Positions 1 to 11,458 are shown, numbered from the stretch's first letter. The stretch is 64,000 nt of DNA from Steromphala cineraria (GCA_916613615.1 OU744725.1:65170575-65234574); one strand, 5' to 3'. Numbers and translations: made by a program. Notes: generated by a model from the sequence alone, not told the origin.

Positions 1-1734
1 AGTTGAGACGTCTGTTTCATCTTCTTTGAAATACTATATCAACAAATCATTGTAACGCATATATGCCAGTTTTTGATTTTTCACTTATGTCATGTGTAAA
101 ACTCACATTAAAGTCTATATAAGTCACTTTAAGGAACTCTGAATTATGCATGTGAGTAAGTCGGTGTCAGTTTAAGGAATGCAAATCATATTATCGTTCT
201 ATGGTATCACTTCTTAACTTGTCTCAGAATATGATTATATGTAAATAATCCGTCAATTGGCCATATATCACGCATGTCAGAACATAAACCTCTGAAACAC
301 CTAATGACCGTTTTTCATGATTCATGGAAGTATTGTTTAACTCTCACTCAGAGCGGACTGTGAATATGACACTTTTTGATATAGCTTATGTTTTTATTCA
401 TGAGATATAACTTAAGCATTAACCTAGGTTGTCAATAACAATCGTCATGGTGGTTTGTAATCAATTCCAGTAACGAGTATCTTAATCGGATCAAACGTCT
501 TGAAGCACAGGTCATTTCTAATTAGTGCAAGATCCGTTACATTTCCAATCATTACAGGAAGTCATTGCCTATCAACATTCCCTCATTGTTTGAATGTATT
601 CTGGTTGTTGAAAACGCTTAAAAATAGGTAATTATATCAATTTACATGTTAAAATGTGCTAATAACTTTTATTGACAACTAAGTGAAGTTTACAGCTGAC
701 TTGGCCTCCGTGTGTATCCATATTCAGAAGTGCTGAAGTGGTCAATTTGTTTTACATTATTGATTACGTTTGTTATCTCGATTCGGCAGAAATACAATCA
801 ATTAATCCGGCAGTCAGTTTCAGTTATTTGCAACGACAAGCATTGGCTTCTTAGTCGACTCACCGTGAACATTAAGTCTTATTTCAAACTTGATTCAGAC
901 TTCTGTTTGAATATAAATATCACACTTTTAAAATAATGTGTTGTTTTGTACATCTATCCTCCTTTTCCTAAGTTAAAGGCAGCAATGATGGTTTTATATA
1001 AGATGAAGAGCTTTGATTTATATTGAATTCAGATTTGCCTTTTATCAGCTAAAAATCAAATGTTTTATCAAACATTGGTAAGATATCAACAAATAGATAA
1101 ATATATAGATATAATTAAGGTTAGAAGAAAGGTACTGATGGCCAATTTCATCTGGGTGTGATGTAGCTTTCTTATGTTAGATGCCAACATTTCATAAAAC
1201 AACAGGAGAAAATCTCAAATTTTATGTACAAGAGGAAATTAAATCTGCATATTTAACGCCTACACAAATTGTAAATATGACAGCTTTATAAATTTCTGGT
1301 CAATCTGTCATTATCTAGTCTGAGTTATTAGATCAGTTTTTAATATCTACATTTTCCACCTAATGTCAGATTGAACTTTGAATATAAAATTGTCTATTCA
1401 TCAAATCTTGTGTACGTTGTTAAATTATTACTTGTATATACGTGTTATGTCTGTAATTGTTATTCTTACGTGTCCTTTTTCTGTATGGAGTTTTGAAAAA
1501 TAAATTTAAAAAAAAACAAACCCAAAAAACATTTCATTAGTTTTATTGATATGTTATTTCACAATGCATCGTTTTGAATTGTCCATCTTTTAAGTATGAA
1601 TTGTCAACATGCTTACGCTTTGAACACCTTGAAGGTGAATGTCCTAAAGTGAATGTTGAACATAGCTATTATTAATCATATAAAGTACTGGCAGTGTATC
1701 CGTCCCACAAGTTCCAATTCACTGTGAAAGTAGG
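1..1734. other. Non-coding AT-rich stretch
   Basis: No exon-like reading frame or family-level repeat could be recognised here. The one open frame, 712-936, starts without ATG, has no domain and shows no conserved copy elsewhere in the window. An A-rich run near 1500-1530 follows an AATAAA-like sequence and could be the tail of an old retroposed copy, but no body or target-site duplication could be delimited. Confidence 0.5.
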
Positions 1735-1970
1735 CTAACCGACCTGACAGAATATCATACAAATATAACTCAAAAGGCGGCAAAAACTTACCGTAATTTT
1801 ATTGCTTCTTTGAGAGGTATTTAGAAGTTGTAGGATGAATGTGAAAGAGTTCTATGGATTTTACAACTTCTTGATTAAAAGAGTGCTACACATTCGACTT
1901 TAAATTAAAATAAGAGCAATTTTAATTCTGTTATATGCCATTGATTTCCAAACACAGTATGTTTATCTCC
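1735..1970. repeat. Duplicated segment R1, copy 1
   Basis: This segment aligns by eye over about 240 bp with 13030-13275 in the same orientation. Both share long runs such as GACAGAATATCATACAAATA or its one-base variant, TTGTAGGATGAATGTGAAAG, and an end reading CAAACACAGTATGTTTATCT. It has no open frame and no terminal repeats. It is an old dispersed or segmental duplication of unknown origin. Confidence 0.75.
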
Positions 1971-2149
1971 AAAGTATAAGTGAGTATCATTTATGAAGTG
2001 TTACATAGCCATCTTAAAAGAACCAAAAGCAAAAAAAAAAGTTTTGACTGATTTCTATGAAGTAAGTTAACATTTCAGTTGATGACTTTTCTCATTAGCT
2101 TGTTGCAGGCTTAACTCTAAACTTGTTTTCATTGTGATAAAACCTCTAC

Positions 2150-2345
2150 CCTCGAGTGCGTACACAAACTTCCCTGTTGTTTGGTTGCTACATACATTTA
2201 TCACAACTGACTATTGTAAATGCTTGTCCATTATATTGGTCTATCTTGGTGTTGATTCCAGGCAAACTCGCAACATGTCAGCTTTGCTTAGATTCATCCT
2301 GTTCTCGGAGTGACCATTTCCTACCATAATCTATTTCATGACCTT
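2150..2345. repeat. Duplicated segment A, copy 1
   Basis: This is a member of a four-copy non-coding family, with other copies near 5025-5160, 18630-18850 and 38190-38560. The shared core reads ATTTATCACAACTGACTATT (T/C variants in other copies), followed by a TTGTCC motif and then a GGTCTATxTTGGTGTTGATTCC-like stretch. All copies have the same orientation. No coding content was seen. Confidence 0.7.
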
Positions 2346-4604
2346 GCTCTAGAACATTTATACATATGTCATTCGTAAAGTTGGCAACTTATACAGTTGA
2401 CCCAAGAATACTTTAAGTGTTTAAAAATTTTAGTTTTTGTCTTTCAAAAATACATTTTCTCAATGCTTTGTATTTCATTTCCAGCATGATGTAGATTAGA
2501 ATATATTTGCTCTCCAATAATCAGTCATCACTTTTCTCTTATAAAACCAACATTGTAACTAAGGATTTACAAATATTCACGCTTATGAAACAAACAAAAC
2601 ATTTTTTACATTTTATCATTTATCCTGTTATTTCTAATTGTTACTGATATATACTAAAGAAAGAAAACTATGTGAACACTAAGGCATACAACTCAATTTC
2701 AGCTTTAGATGTGAATGTTTGATGTTAAAACCTATTTCAATACGAAAATGACTAGCATACATGGAAGAAAGATTAACTATTATACTGAACACATTCAAAT
2801 TATATTTCATGTGCGCCACTCGTGAAAAATAAAAACTCTGTACCTCTCTTTATGAGGTAAACATGGCATTAGTCAAGAAAAGACAGATATCCTCTTTTTA
2901 CCTCTGACATGAGAACAACACAGGTCATGTTTATATTTAGGAAGAATGCATGTTTATCAGAAGTTGGAGAATATTGTAATATGATACTTTCTGCTTTAGT
3001 TTTGTTGTTATTCAGGAGCCAAATCGTTATCAATGAACTGAAATATTGATTTCCTTCGTGATGTTAATTTGGAATAAATGAAATCATTTCCAATCATTAG
3101 GAGGTCAATGAGCTTATACGACTGGGAGTTACAGGTCATTAGTAATCAGCGCTACCTCTCTCGCTTCAAAGGCCTCAACATTTCCCGTTTTCTTAAACAA
3201 ATTTTTCGGCTCTTAGCTTCAAGTCTGGGAGTAACAGGTCATTTGTAATCAATTATGGAGCTCTCTCACCTCTTTCATAGACTTCATTGCAAATTCACAT
3301 TTTTGTTCGGCTTATCGTTTCATGACACAGCTTATGGAGATGCTTATACCATTTAGATGATATATTGATATCGAGATAGGAATGTGCTGATAAATGTAAT
3401 GAACGATTTATTGACTTTTTAGCTTTCCTCACCTACATGTACATGTCCATCCATATTTACAAGGCATAAAATTGTCATTTATTTGTCGTTTTTGATTAGG
3501 TCCCTTATGTTGATTTGTCAGATTTGCAATCTTCCAAATAAATCAGCTTTACCGTATCTTAAATTCAGGCTATACATAACAAGTACATGAAAAGTAGAAT
3601 ATCTATCTAAACAGAATTATTTGAATCAATCATATGCAATATTTCAAACTTGTAATTCAGCAAACGAACCAAATGTAAAGTATACGTACTTGTTAGATAT
3701 GTCTAAATTTATGAACAAACATCATGCTAATGTATACTTGAAAACTACAGATTTGTATACAGCTTGCGTATTTTGTGCAAATATCTTGTAATTTGGAATG
3801 TCTTTAATTACATACTTGAAAGCATTGCAGGAAACAACCAGCTCCTCTTATATAGGTAATTAGGTAGCAGCATTATAACTACAAACCAACCTCAGAAAAC
3901 TCTGTCGGTATATTCACTTTGCAATTCATAAGAAATGTAATCTACAGCCTCCAGATGGAAAACACGTTCATTATTTGTATTTGAATCAACTGGGTTTGTA
4001 AACATGTTAACACTGAAACAAACGCCTTACAATAGAATAACTTTGATTAATGATTCTGACAAGAAATGTAATGCGTGTATAGCACAGCGTTGCAATGATG
4101 AGGCATAAGACAAAAACGTAAGTACAATCCTTGTTATTTATCGAGGCAGATGGTTCGGCGGTTAAGCTCGAGCTTAGACCATTCATTGGTTGCAATTCTG
4201 TGACAGACCTGTAATTGACTTGCATTAATTCAATATATAGACAATTGTATATTCCATAACTGATATGTTACAATATAACGATTAGATGAAAAATTTAATG
4301 GAAATATGAAGAAACAAGGAATTTTATTGGTGATGAACTTCTTTGCTCTGATGGTAGTGACGTTTCATGCTGTAAAAGAGTATAAGGATCTCTATCGAAA
4401 TGTTGCTACTTCATAGTGCAGCTACTTTGTGTATAAGCTCTTTTAATCTACCGAAAGTTTCTTAATTTGCTGAAAGAAACCGAAATAGAATTGCAAAAAC
4501 AGTTTTCTTAAAGTGGCATAGCACTGAGGCCATTGTTGAACATTGTTTTCACTATCGAGGAGGTTGTGCTTGTTAACAGAGCACATGGGTTAATGACTTA
4601 TGTC
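2346..4604. other. Non-coding stretch with a local tandem duplication
   Basis: No gene is visible. Within it, about 3120-3200 and 3220-3300 are diverged tandem copies: both carry a CTGGGAGTxACAGGTCATT core, then TAATCA and a CTCTC-rich stretch. Around 3740-3800 there is similarity to 32645-32700 (GCGTATTTTGTGCAAATATC in the first). The frame at 4007-4225 on the minus strand has no recognisable domain and is probably chance. Confidence 0.45.
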
Positions 4605-4800
4605 AAATATATATTTCATTCATACATATATACAAACGTATGATTGCCTTTGTTTGGTAAAACATGTTCAACAGACAATCTGATAATTGCTGAAACAGAG
4701 CAAACATAGACATGTTGATAAATACGAATATATATAGATACGAACATGTTTTGACTGCCAAAACAATTATTCTGTTGCCTTAAACATCATTATCATTATT
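4605..4800. repeat. Duplicated segment R2, copy 1
   Basis: This segment aligns by eye with 11935-12145 in the same orientation. Shared runs include ATGATTGCCTTT, TCTGATAATTGCTGAAAC and TTTTGACTGCCAAA. It lies 455 bases before a copy of segment A. It is non-coding. Confidence 0.7.
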
Positions 4801-5024
4801 CAGACAGTCCAAAATACCTGACATTCCTTTACTTACATAATATTTACATCTTCATCTTTTTTTTGTTACTTAACTGAACATCATAACTTCGATTTAAACT
4901 ATGTTCTTGTATTCTTTGAAATTGGTAACATACATTTTTGCTTTCCTGAGATCATTTTAATTATCTAAAATATTCTTCTTCCTATCGTTCTACTTTGCCT
5001 TAAATATTATTTTTTTCATTTTCA

Positions 5025-5160
5025 ATAAAACCTCTTCTTAGAGTGTTTATGTGTTTCAGTCGTGGGTTTACCACACATGTATCACAACTCATTATTGTAA
5101 CGGCTTGTCCGAAATAATGATCTGTTTTGATGTTGATTCCAAGCAAACTTGTAAGCAGCA
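5025..5160. repeat. Duplicated segment A, copy 2
   Basis: This is a second copy of the 2150-2345 segment. It has the same order of motifs: AAAACCTCT, then TATCACAACTCATTATTGTA, CTTGTCC, GTTGATTCCAAGCAAAC. Its position after R2, compared with segment A after R1 at 1735, suggests that R1, R2 and A came from one ancestral unit that was duplicated and then partly lost. Confidence 0.6.
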
Positions 5161-5950
5161 AATAAAGTTGATGATACAGGAATTTTGCTTAAATTGTATG
5201 AAGGCCTTGAAATGTGAAATACATCCATGAAGACGCACAGAAGAAAGTAAAACGTCAATTTAGACTATCAGTGTTAAACAGGTGCTTTTCTTAAAGGTTT
5301 CATATGGATATGTAATGTAAGTATGTAATGTAAGTAAAGCAACTATTTGTGCGCGTTTCTGTATGAAATAGGATTATGATTATTACAACTTTTAACGAAA
5401 ACCGGAATAACATCTTTCTAGTAATAACAAATATTAACTAAATTTATGCAATGCAAATAAACAATGTTTTAACTAATAAAACAGTTAGAATAGAACAAAA
5501 TATTTTCACCAGCAAGTAGTTTAAGGTTGAAAGAGAGCAATTTAGTTCATAACTTCATATATAAAATTGTTTTCAAATTAAAATGTAATACAACAATCAA
5601 GAAATTTGACGTTTACAATGTTGGTCATAGTTTTAATCACCAATAAATGAGTTTCTTTTTCTAATTTGGAAAGGAGAATAGTTTTTCTACATTCCCTGGA
5701 AAACTGTTAAGCATAATAGTTTAAGTAGAATATGGTTTAACAAATCAAACATAAGTTAACATCATATTCTAAGATGTTAGCAACGAAATGTAATTCAATG
5801 AAACTTTAATATATGAGCTTTATGATTTCCAATTCATTTGTTTAATTTCATTCAAATGTCAAATAACTTCACATTACAAAAGTGACCGGATGTTAACATG
5901 AAACCATCCACAAGTTATTTAGTGCACTTGAGTTAAAACAAGTGATATAC

Positions 5951-5978
5951 AATGAATGAATGAATGAATGTCTTTATT
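5951..5978 (-). terminator. LINE 3' end: polyadenylation signal and CATT tail
   Basis: On the minus strand the element ends with AATAAA (complement of TTTATT at 5973-5978) and five copies of CATT. The signal directly next to a microsatellite-like tail marks the exact 3' terminus used for target-primed reverse transcription. Confidence 0.75.
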
Positions 5979-6086
5979 TCCTCCAGATGTGTGTCCGAAG
6001 ATCACTACACATTAATACATACAATATTTACAAAAACAATTTTACAAATAACAAGATATCATAGAAAGGCGGAATAGGAAGAAGAC

Positions 6087-9000
6087 CTAAAATGTACAGT
6101 TCAATGACGTGTGCATGGAGTACAAATAATTACAAAAGAGAACAATCATACATCTCCATGACATTTCATCCATATCGTCAGTTATGGTTATTTGACCTCC
6201 AGAAAAGAGAGCTAGCATTTCATCTTCTGATAATAATTCTATTTCAACATATATATTGACATCAAAAAGATCTATTAGTTTTGAAAAGAAACTATTTCTG
6301 TTGTACAGGTAGTGTTCACAATGAAGAATTATGTGGCAGTCGTAATCATTACAATGTCTCTCACAGAGTTCACAATATTTTGAAAATTTTGCCCTGGAGT
6401 TGATTTGTACACAAAACTGTAAAATATCTTTAAATTGTGGATACACATGCATAAAATAATACAATCTATGTACACCAAAGGCATTATGAGTTTTATGGTA
6501 TCTGGACATATCTTGCCTTACACAGACCTGAGTAGACCATCTTATGGTTTCACTTTCAATTACAGAATTGATAACTAACTTGCGCCACAGCGATTTACAA
6601 GGGAATCTTCCAACTTCAAGATAATCAATTAGATATTTAAAAAGATTGTATTTTATACTAGTTTCGATGAGTGAATCACATATACAGTGTAATACTGCTG
6701 TTCTATTTTGAAACGTGGCTAATTGAATACAAAATAAATCCTTAAAAATAGAATTACACTTACAGTTGCATAGCTTAGCAAGAAATAAAAGTCTACATTT
6801 ATCTATATACCCATCCATAGTCCACAAGCCAAGATTACCTAGGACAGAAGCAGAGGAAATACGTTTGCTGAAGCCTTGAATGCATTTGGCAAAGTATCTT
6901 TGTGTGCTTTCTACGATATCAAAATCTTTACCTCGTAGAATTGGTAAGAGTTCACAGCCATAGAAGCTCGTGGGGAGTATCATCCTCTTCCATATTTTAA
7001 CAGATGAAGTAGGATGTAAATCTTTACTATTTAAGCCAAGACTATTGAGGGAGTTAACAGATTGTCTTGCTTTCTGGCAATACAACTGCACTCTAGATTT
7101 TGAGGATAAATCTGATGAAAGAAGAATACCTCCATATTTTACACTATCACTTATTGGTATGTCTGACCCACCAAATTTGAAAGAGTAATTACCAAGGCGT
7201 TTCTTGGATTTGCAGAAAATGATACATGTGCTTTTTGAGCCGTTATATGTTAACCGCCACTTACAAGCATATCTATGAACAGTATCAAGAGATGATTGGA
7301 GACCTTTAGGGGAGGTAGAGGCAAGTGTAGTGTCATCAGCAAGTAGAATGCATGGAATATCAATACCATAAACATGAATACCATTGTTTGTGTTTTTAAG
7401 TTCACATATTAAATCATTAATAAAAACGAGGAAAAACCAAGAAGATAAAACTCTACCTTGTCCGACACCTTGCTTAATAGCATATTCATTTGATTTTAAG
7501 CCACAATATTGCACAAATGCAGAGCTTGATGTATAACTTTGATGTAGGAGCTGCCATATTTTACCCTTAATGCCCATTTGGTATAGTTTTAAAAATAGTC
7601 CATTATGCCATATACGGTCAAATGCCTTTTCATTATCCATAAAGGCCGTGTAAACAGGTGAATCTCTACTGATAAAATATGATAGACTTTCATTTAAAGT
7701 AAATACTGAAGTGGTAGCACCATGTTCTTTTCTAAACCCAAACTGGAGCTTGTCGGGAAATGTGGGTACATATTCATGGACCCAGCTTTCTAGTCTTGCC
7801 AGAATGATTTTCTCAAAGAGTTTTCCAATACAAGAAGTTAAAGTAATTCCTCTATAATTTTTTGGATCGTATTTTGGCTTTTTGCCTTTATAAATTGGAA
7901 TAACAACACCTTTTCTAAAGGTGCTAGGGACATAAGTAGATTCTAGCATAGAATTAAACAGCGCTGTTAGCACATTTATTACACAATCACTGCCGTATAT
8001 GAGGTGTTCATTTTGAATACAATCCGGACCAGGGGCTTTATTCTTATGGAGATTACTAATATGTTCTTTTACTTCATTTGCTTCAATACATTTACATAAA
8101 ATATCGCTATTACAATAGGTGGATTCCTGGCTAATACTTGTAACTTTTCTGTCAACTAATATTTTAAAGTCATTATCAAATAATGGAGAGCAATGTGGCT
8201 TGGCCAGGTCTGCAAAGTAATTTCCCCACAGTTCACATATATCTTCTGCTGTATTTGCACGTATATCATCTAATACTAATTCTTTAACCACAGGACTCTG
8301 TCGCCTCATTTTGCGAACTGACTTAAAAAAAGTACCAATATCAGCATCAGAGCATCTTTCTAATTCCTGACTGATATCTGATCGCTGTCTTCTTTTAGAC
8401 TTACGATGTAATCGTCTAAATTCCCTCTTAGCCGATTTATAATCATAGTACAAAGCGGAGTTATCTGCCCTTGGTTTGCCATCAGCTAGCCACTGCCGTC
8501 TTGTTACACGCATTTTATAGTGCAAATCATGTAGCCCATCTGCTTTCCAATATGGCTTTAAGTGCGCCTTAAAAACACCACTAGGAATACAACTTGAGGT
8601 GGCAGAATGTAGAACATCTGTTATATTACTTGTATATGATTCAATTTCATGGGGGGTTAAGGCATGAGTGGGGATATGGACATCAGAGAGCAAGCGGTCG
8701 CTTTCCTCCCTGTATGAATCAATGTTGTATTGGTCAGCTTTACGCCACTTTGGAAAGTAAAGGCTATCTGATTTACGGGCTTCTTCACGCTTTCTAGATA
8801 CAGTAACAAGACATGGGTAATGATCAGAAACATCGTAACTACAATCATCCATTACACAACAATGGGCAAGCTGATCAGTTATGTGTGACGGGACAAGTAT
8901 ATAATCAATAAGCGATGTAAATCTATTATCTTTACTTCTACATGTATAGCCAGGCCCATTGTTACGTAATGTACTAACAACATGTACAAGATGCCGTTTA

Positions 9001-9542
9001 GTGACATAATTGTTAAGCACGCTATCCCGAGGTGATAACGTGCTTTTACAGATATCTGCATTAAGGTCACCCAGTATGTGAGTATCACCTCTTCCACTAA
9101 GCATATCATACATATCAAACAGTTCTTCAAGTGCACCTACATACACAGAGTGCAGAACATTGGTTGAAGGTAGTCGACATGATATCACATAGCTATCAGG
9201 GTATCCGTTTGCATACACAACAGCTGCAACAAAGAATTCTGACGTTGTTGCAATACTACGCAAACGCCAGCAAGAGTTATTATTACGTAATAATGCAACT
9301 CCCCCAGCACCCCGGGCAGAAGTTGATTTGGTACACATTGAAGTAATCACTGAAAAACCATCAAGTTCATTGAGTCTATAAACAGTATCTGGACTAAGCC
9401 AGTGTTCTTGCACAGCGACAATATCTACACCATCTGGTATAATGTTGGCAATATCTCTACAGTCATGGGTTAAACCACGGATATTCCATGTAATTAGGCT
9501 TAATGACATGATATAGAGGTAGACCGACAGTAACTTACTCAT
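6087..9542 (-). CDS. LINE ORF2: endonuclease / reverse transcriptase
   Basis: This frame encodes about 1151 residues. It nicks the target DNA and reverse-transcribes the element RNA. The N-terminal APE-type endonuclease shows ITWNIRG (about 17-23), VQEHW (44-48), GDLNAD (about 158-163), an IDYI motif and SDHYP. The reverse transcriptase follows, with NKAPGPD near 498, a YRGITLTS block, GFRKEHG near 598, FMDNEKAFD near 633 and the catalytic LADD near 734, where YADD is more usual; both aspartates are kept. GVGQGRVLSS replaces the common GVRQGxxLSP. Near residue 1055 is a C-x2-C-x9-H-x4-C zinc-knuckle-like cluster. The chosen start is the ATG at 9542-9540, one base after the ORF1 stop. An upstream in-frame ATG at 9614 would overlap ORF1 by 24 codons that show no domain. 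Confidence 0.93.
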   Translation of the reverse strand: MSKLLSVYLYIMSLSLITWNIRGLTHDCRDIANIIPDGVDIVAVQEHWLSPDTVYRLNELDGFSVITSMCTKSTSARGAGGVALLRNNNSCWRLRSIATTSEFFVAAVVYANGYPDSYVISCRLPSTNVLHSVYVGALEELFDMYDMLSGRGDTHILGDLNADICKSTLSPRDSVLNNYVTKRHLVHVVSTLRNNGPGYTCRSKDNRFTSLIDYILVPSHITDQLAHCCVMDDCSYDVSDHYPCLVTVSRKREEARKSDSLYFPKWRKADQYNIDSYREESDRLLSDVHIPTHALTPHEIESYTSNITDVLHSATSSCIPSGVFKAHLKPYWKADGLHDLHYKMRVTRRQWLADGKPRADNSALYYDYKSAKREFRRLHRKSKRRQRSDISQELERCSDADIGTFFKSVRKMRRQSPVVKELVLDDIRANTAEDICELWGNYFADLAKPHCSPLFDNDFKILVDRKVTSISQESTYCNSDILCKCIEANEVKEHISNLHKNKAPGPDCIQNEHLIYGSDCVINVLTALFNSMLESTYVPSTFRKGVVIPIYKGKKPKYDPKNYRGITLTSCIGKLFEKIILARLESWVHEYVPTFPDKLQFGFRKEHGATTSVFTLNESLSYFISRDSPVYTAFMDNEKAFDRIWHNGLFLKLYQMGIKGKIWQLLHQSYTSSSAFVQYCGLKSNEYAIKQGVGQGRVLSSWFFLVFINDLICELKNTNNGIHVYGIDIPCILLADDTTLASTSPKGLQSSLDTVHRYACKWRLTYNGSKSTCIIFCKSKKRLGNYSFKFGGSDIPISDSVKYGGILLSSDLSSKSRVQLYCQKARQSVNSLNSLGLNSKDLHPTSSVKIWKRMILPTSFYGCELLPILRGKDFDIVESTQRYFAKCIQGFSKRISSASVLGNLGLWTMDGYIDKCRLLFLAKLCNCKCNSIFKDLFCIQLATFQNRTAVLHCICDSLIETSIKYNLFKYLIDYLEVGRFPCKSLWRKLVINSVIESETIRWSTQVCVRQDMSRYHKTHNAFGVHRLYYFMHVYPQFKDILQFCVQINSRAKFSKYCELCERHCNDYDCHIILHCEHYLYNRNSFFSKLIDLFDVNIYVEIELLSEDEMLALFSGGQITITDDMDEMSWRCMIVLFCNYLYSMHTSLNCTF

Positions 9543-9543
9543 T

Positions 9544-11196
9544 TTAGTATGAATGTCCATTTTCACTATATTGTCCAAAGTTGTCCCGTCTCCTCTGTCG
9601 AGGTATGAAGTCACGACATGTTATATCAGCTGGCCAGAAGTTGTCATTCATGCTATCACTGTAATCATCACACGCCATATTGACCTGTACTGTAAAGGTC
9701 TCTGTGCCGTCATAGTGTGTGCGCTGACGTAGCAGCCTCGTGTACGTCACACGTACATGGCGTTCATGTGCATAGTCATAAATCAACTGTTTGACACTGT
9801 CAAACGGTTTATCAGCTTTGATACTGGAGAGTACTACACGTCTAGTCTTTATCCTCGGTACACCTTCTAGTGTGGAGTAGGACTTTGCTAGGGATTTGAT
9901 CTGGTACGTTGTAGACTGTGACTTATCTGCATGGCGAGCCTGTTGTCTCTGTCCAGCTAGTTGTTCAGGATGCTGAGGTTGTACTGGTGGATCCACATCA
10001 CCCTCGAACACGAGACCATGTATATTGTCTGCATAGTATTGCCGTAGTTTATCCTTCTGGGAGAGATCAACCATGTTGGATTGTTTGCTTACAGGAGTTT
10101 GATTTTTGTCACCAGATGATTGTACAATATTATTTGAACCTGACTGCTTACTGTGTATACTCGTACAATCTGCTATGTCATCAACACATATTTGTTCACT
10201 ACTGCTGCGGTTCGCTGCACTACAAGCCTGTGATTCCCTGGGTGTATCACTGATAGTCACAGGTGAGGTTAAGATATGTGTGTTCTGCTTCGCTGGTGAT
10301 TTAACAGCACTTGCATACGTTGGTTTTTGCTTGCCAATACTGGCAAGTTTACCATTAATAGTTTTGAGTCTATCATCAACCTGGTAGTTTAAACGGATAA
10401 CCTGGTCCTCAAGATCATGGACTTGGTCTTTTAATGTTTTCTTTTCTTGGGAGTTTAACTTGATTTCCGCCCTTAGCTCAGTTCTCCTATCTTCTGAATC
10501 TTGTAAGCGTCGATTTAAGTCTTGAATTTGTTTATTCTTATCTTCTATTATTTTGCTTTTCCAAGATAGTTCTTGATTTAGTTTGTCTTCTAAAGTGGAC
10601 AATCTTTTGTTTGTCAAATCATGATTTTGTGTGACACATTGTTTTAACTGTATGATATGAGTCAATAACAGGTCAATTTTGTCTATATCACCTTGTCTGC
10701 TTGTCTGTGGAGTGGAACCTGGGATGTTGTCTTGTTGTCGTGTCTGTTCATCCTCCGTGTCCTCGCCACCAGCACCGGTGATTGATAGGTATCTGATGTT
10801 TGATCTGCTCAGAACTTTGTTTTGGACCACGTGACCAGGAATTCCGCCCTCAATGAAGTGATATAGATAGTAGATGTCATTGGCGTATCTATCCAGCATT
10901 GCCACTGTTGTTCCATTGGTGAGTCTTCGTCTGATTAGCTGTCCTTCAGGAAAGTCGTCACGGCTTTGCTTTGCATAATCATACAAAGAAGCTCTGGTCG
11001 CATGAATGTGCTTCGCTTTGTGTTCATAGATGTCCAGCAAGCAATCAACAAAGCTCTGTCTATCCTTGTTCCCAAGCTTCTTCTTTATCTCTAAGTAGAT
11101 AGCTTTGTCCTTCTCATCACTTGGCTGTGTCAGGTGTATGTCGTCACCATCATCTATATCCAAGCTCTCAGAGTGCTGTTCCTGATTGGACGCCAT
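9544..11196 (-). CDS. LINE ORF1: RNA-binding, coiled-coil protein
   Basis: This frame encodes 550 residues from an ATG at 11196-11194. Such proteins coat the element RNA and form the particle together with ORF2. Visible parts are an acidic N-terminus, a helical region (about 30-130) with no family I can name, and a long Lys/Glu/Gln-rich coiled coil (about 185-295: KLNQEL, LNRRLQDSEDRR, KDQVHDLEDQV). A polar Ser/Gln-rich linker with TYASAVKSP follows. The C-terminal domain ends in FWPADITCRDFIPRQRRR, a WP-x-I-x-CR pattern I associate with ORF1 proteins of CR1/Jockey-type elements. No CCHC knuckle is visible. The stop TAA overlaps the run TAAAATG that starts ORF2. Confidence 0.88.
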   Translation of the reverse strand: MASNQEQHSESLDIDDGDDIHLTQPSDEKDKAIYLEIKKKLGNKDRQSFVDCLLDIYEHKAKHIHATRASLYDYAKQSRDDFPEGQLIRRRLTNGTTVAMLDRYANDIYYLYHFIEGGIPGHVVQNKVLSRSNIRYLSITGAGGEDTEDEQTRQQDNIPGSTPQTSRQGDIDKIDLLLTHIIQLKQCVTQNHDLTNKRLSTLEDKLNQELSWKSKIIEDKNKQIQDLNRRLQDSEDRRTELRAEIKLNSQEKKTLKDQVHDLEDQVIRLNYQVDDRLKTINGKLASIGKQKPTYASAVKSPAKQNTHILTSPVTISDTPRESQACSAANRSSSEQICVDDIADCTSIHSKQSGSNNIVQSSGDKNQTPVSKQSNMVDLSQKDKLRQYYADNIHGLVFEGDVDPPVQPQHPEQLAGQRQQARHADKSQSTTYQIKSLAKSYSTLEGVPRIKTRRVVLSSIKADKPFDSVKQLIYDYAHERHVRVTYTRLLRQRTHYDGTETFTVQVNMACDDYSDSMNDNFWPADITCRDFIPRQRRRDNFGQYSENGHSY

Positions 11197-11458
11197 TGTT
11201 TAGCAACAATGCTGGCTTTCGATTGAGTATCCCCTTGAGATTCTCATATGATATTTTTGTAGATTTTACAAAGTTTTTGAGGCTATAACATCACAAATGT
11301 AACGATTTATGCATCAAAAAGTCCATACTTGTAGGGATACCTTCGAAGTATATCCTGTTCTTTTGCTGTTCTTCGAAACTTCACAGAAACATCAATATTC
11401 ACAAAAATGTGCAGAGCGAGGTGAAACGTGACTATCCTCGTCTGCCATCTTGAATCAG
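11197..11458 (-). promoter_or_regulatory. LINE 5' UTR with presumed internal promoter
   Basis: About 260 bases lie between the apparent 5' terminus and the ORF1 ATG. LINEs carry their promoter inside this region. The extreme 5' end on the minus strand reads TTCAAGATGGCAGACGAGG, a purine-rich start typical of full-length LINEs. No TATA box is obvious. The exact 5' base is uncertain by several nucleotides because no target-site duplication was found. Confidence 0.5.

Larger units (their letters stand above)
5951..11458 (-). mobile_element. Full-length non-LTR retrotransposon (LINE), APE-type, CR1/Jockey-like
   Basis: This is a two-ORF LINE read on the minus strand. From 5' to 3' it has a 5' UTR of roughly 260 bases beginning near a TCAAGATGGCAGACGAGG start, ORF1 (9544-11196), ORF2 (6087-9542), a 3' UTR of about 110 bases, an AATAAA signal (5973-5978 on the complement) and a 3' tail of five CATT units (5951-5970). 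A short simple-repeat tail instead of poly(A) fits CR1/Jockey-group elements rather than L1. Both ORFs are open from end to end, so insertion was recent and the copy may still be competent. I could not find a convincing target-site duplication. The similar strings AAGTGATATAC (left) and AACTGATATTAC (right) are not exact. The clade is an inference. Confidence 0.93.

Noticed and set aside
9543..9614. Upstream start for LINE ORF2 at 9614
   Set aside because: It would overlap ORF1 by 24 codons with no domain content. The ATG one base after the ORF1 stop is a better fit to LINE organisation.
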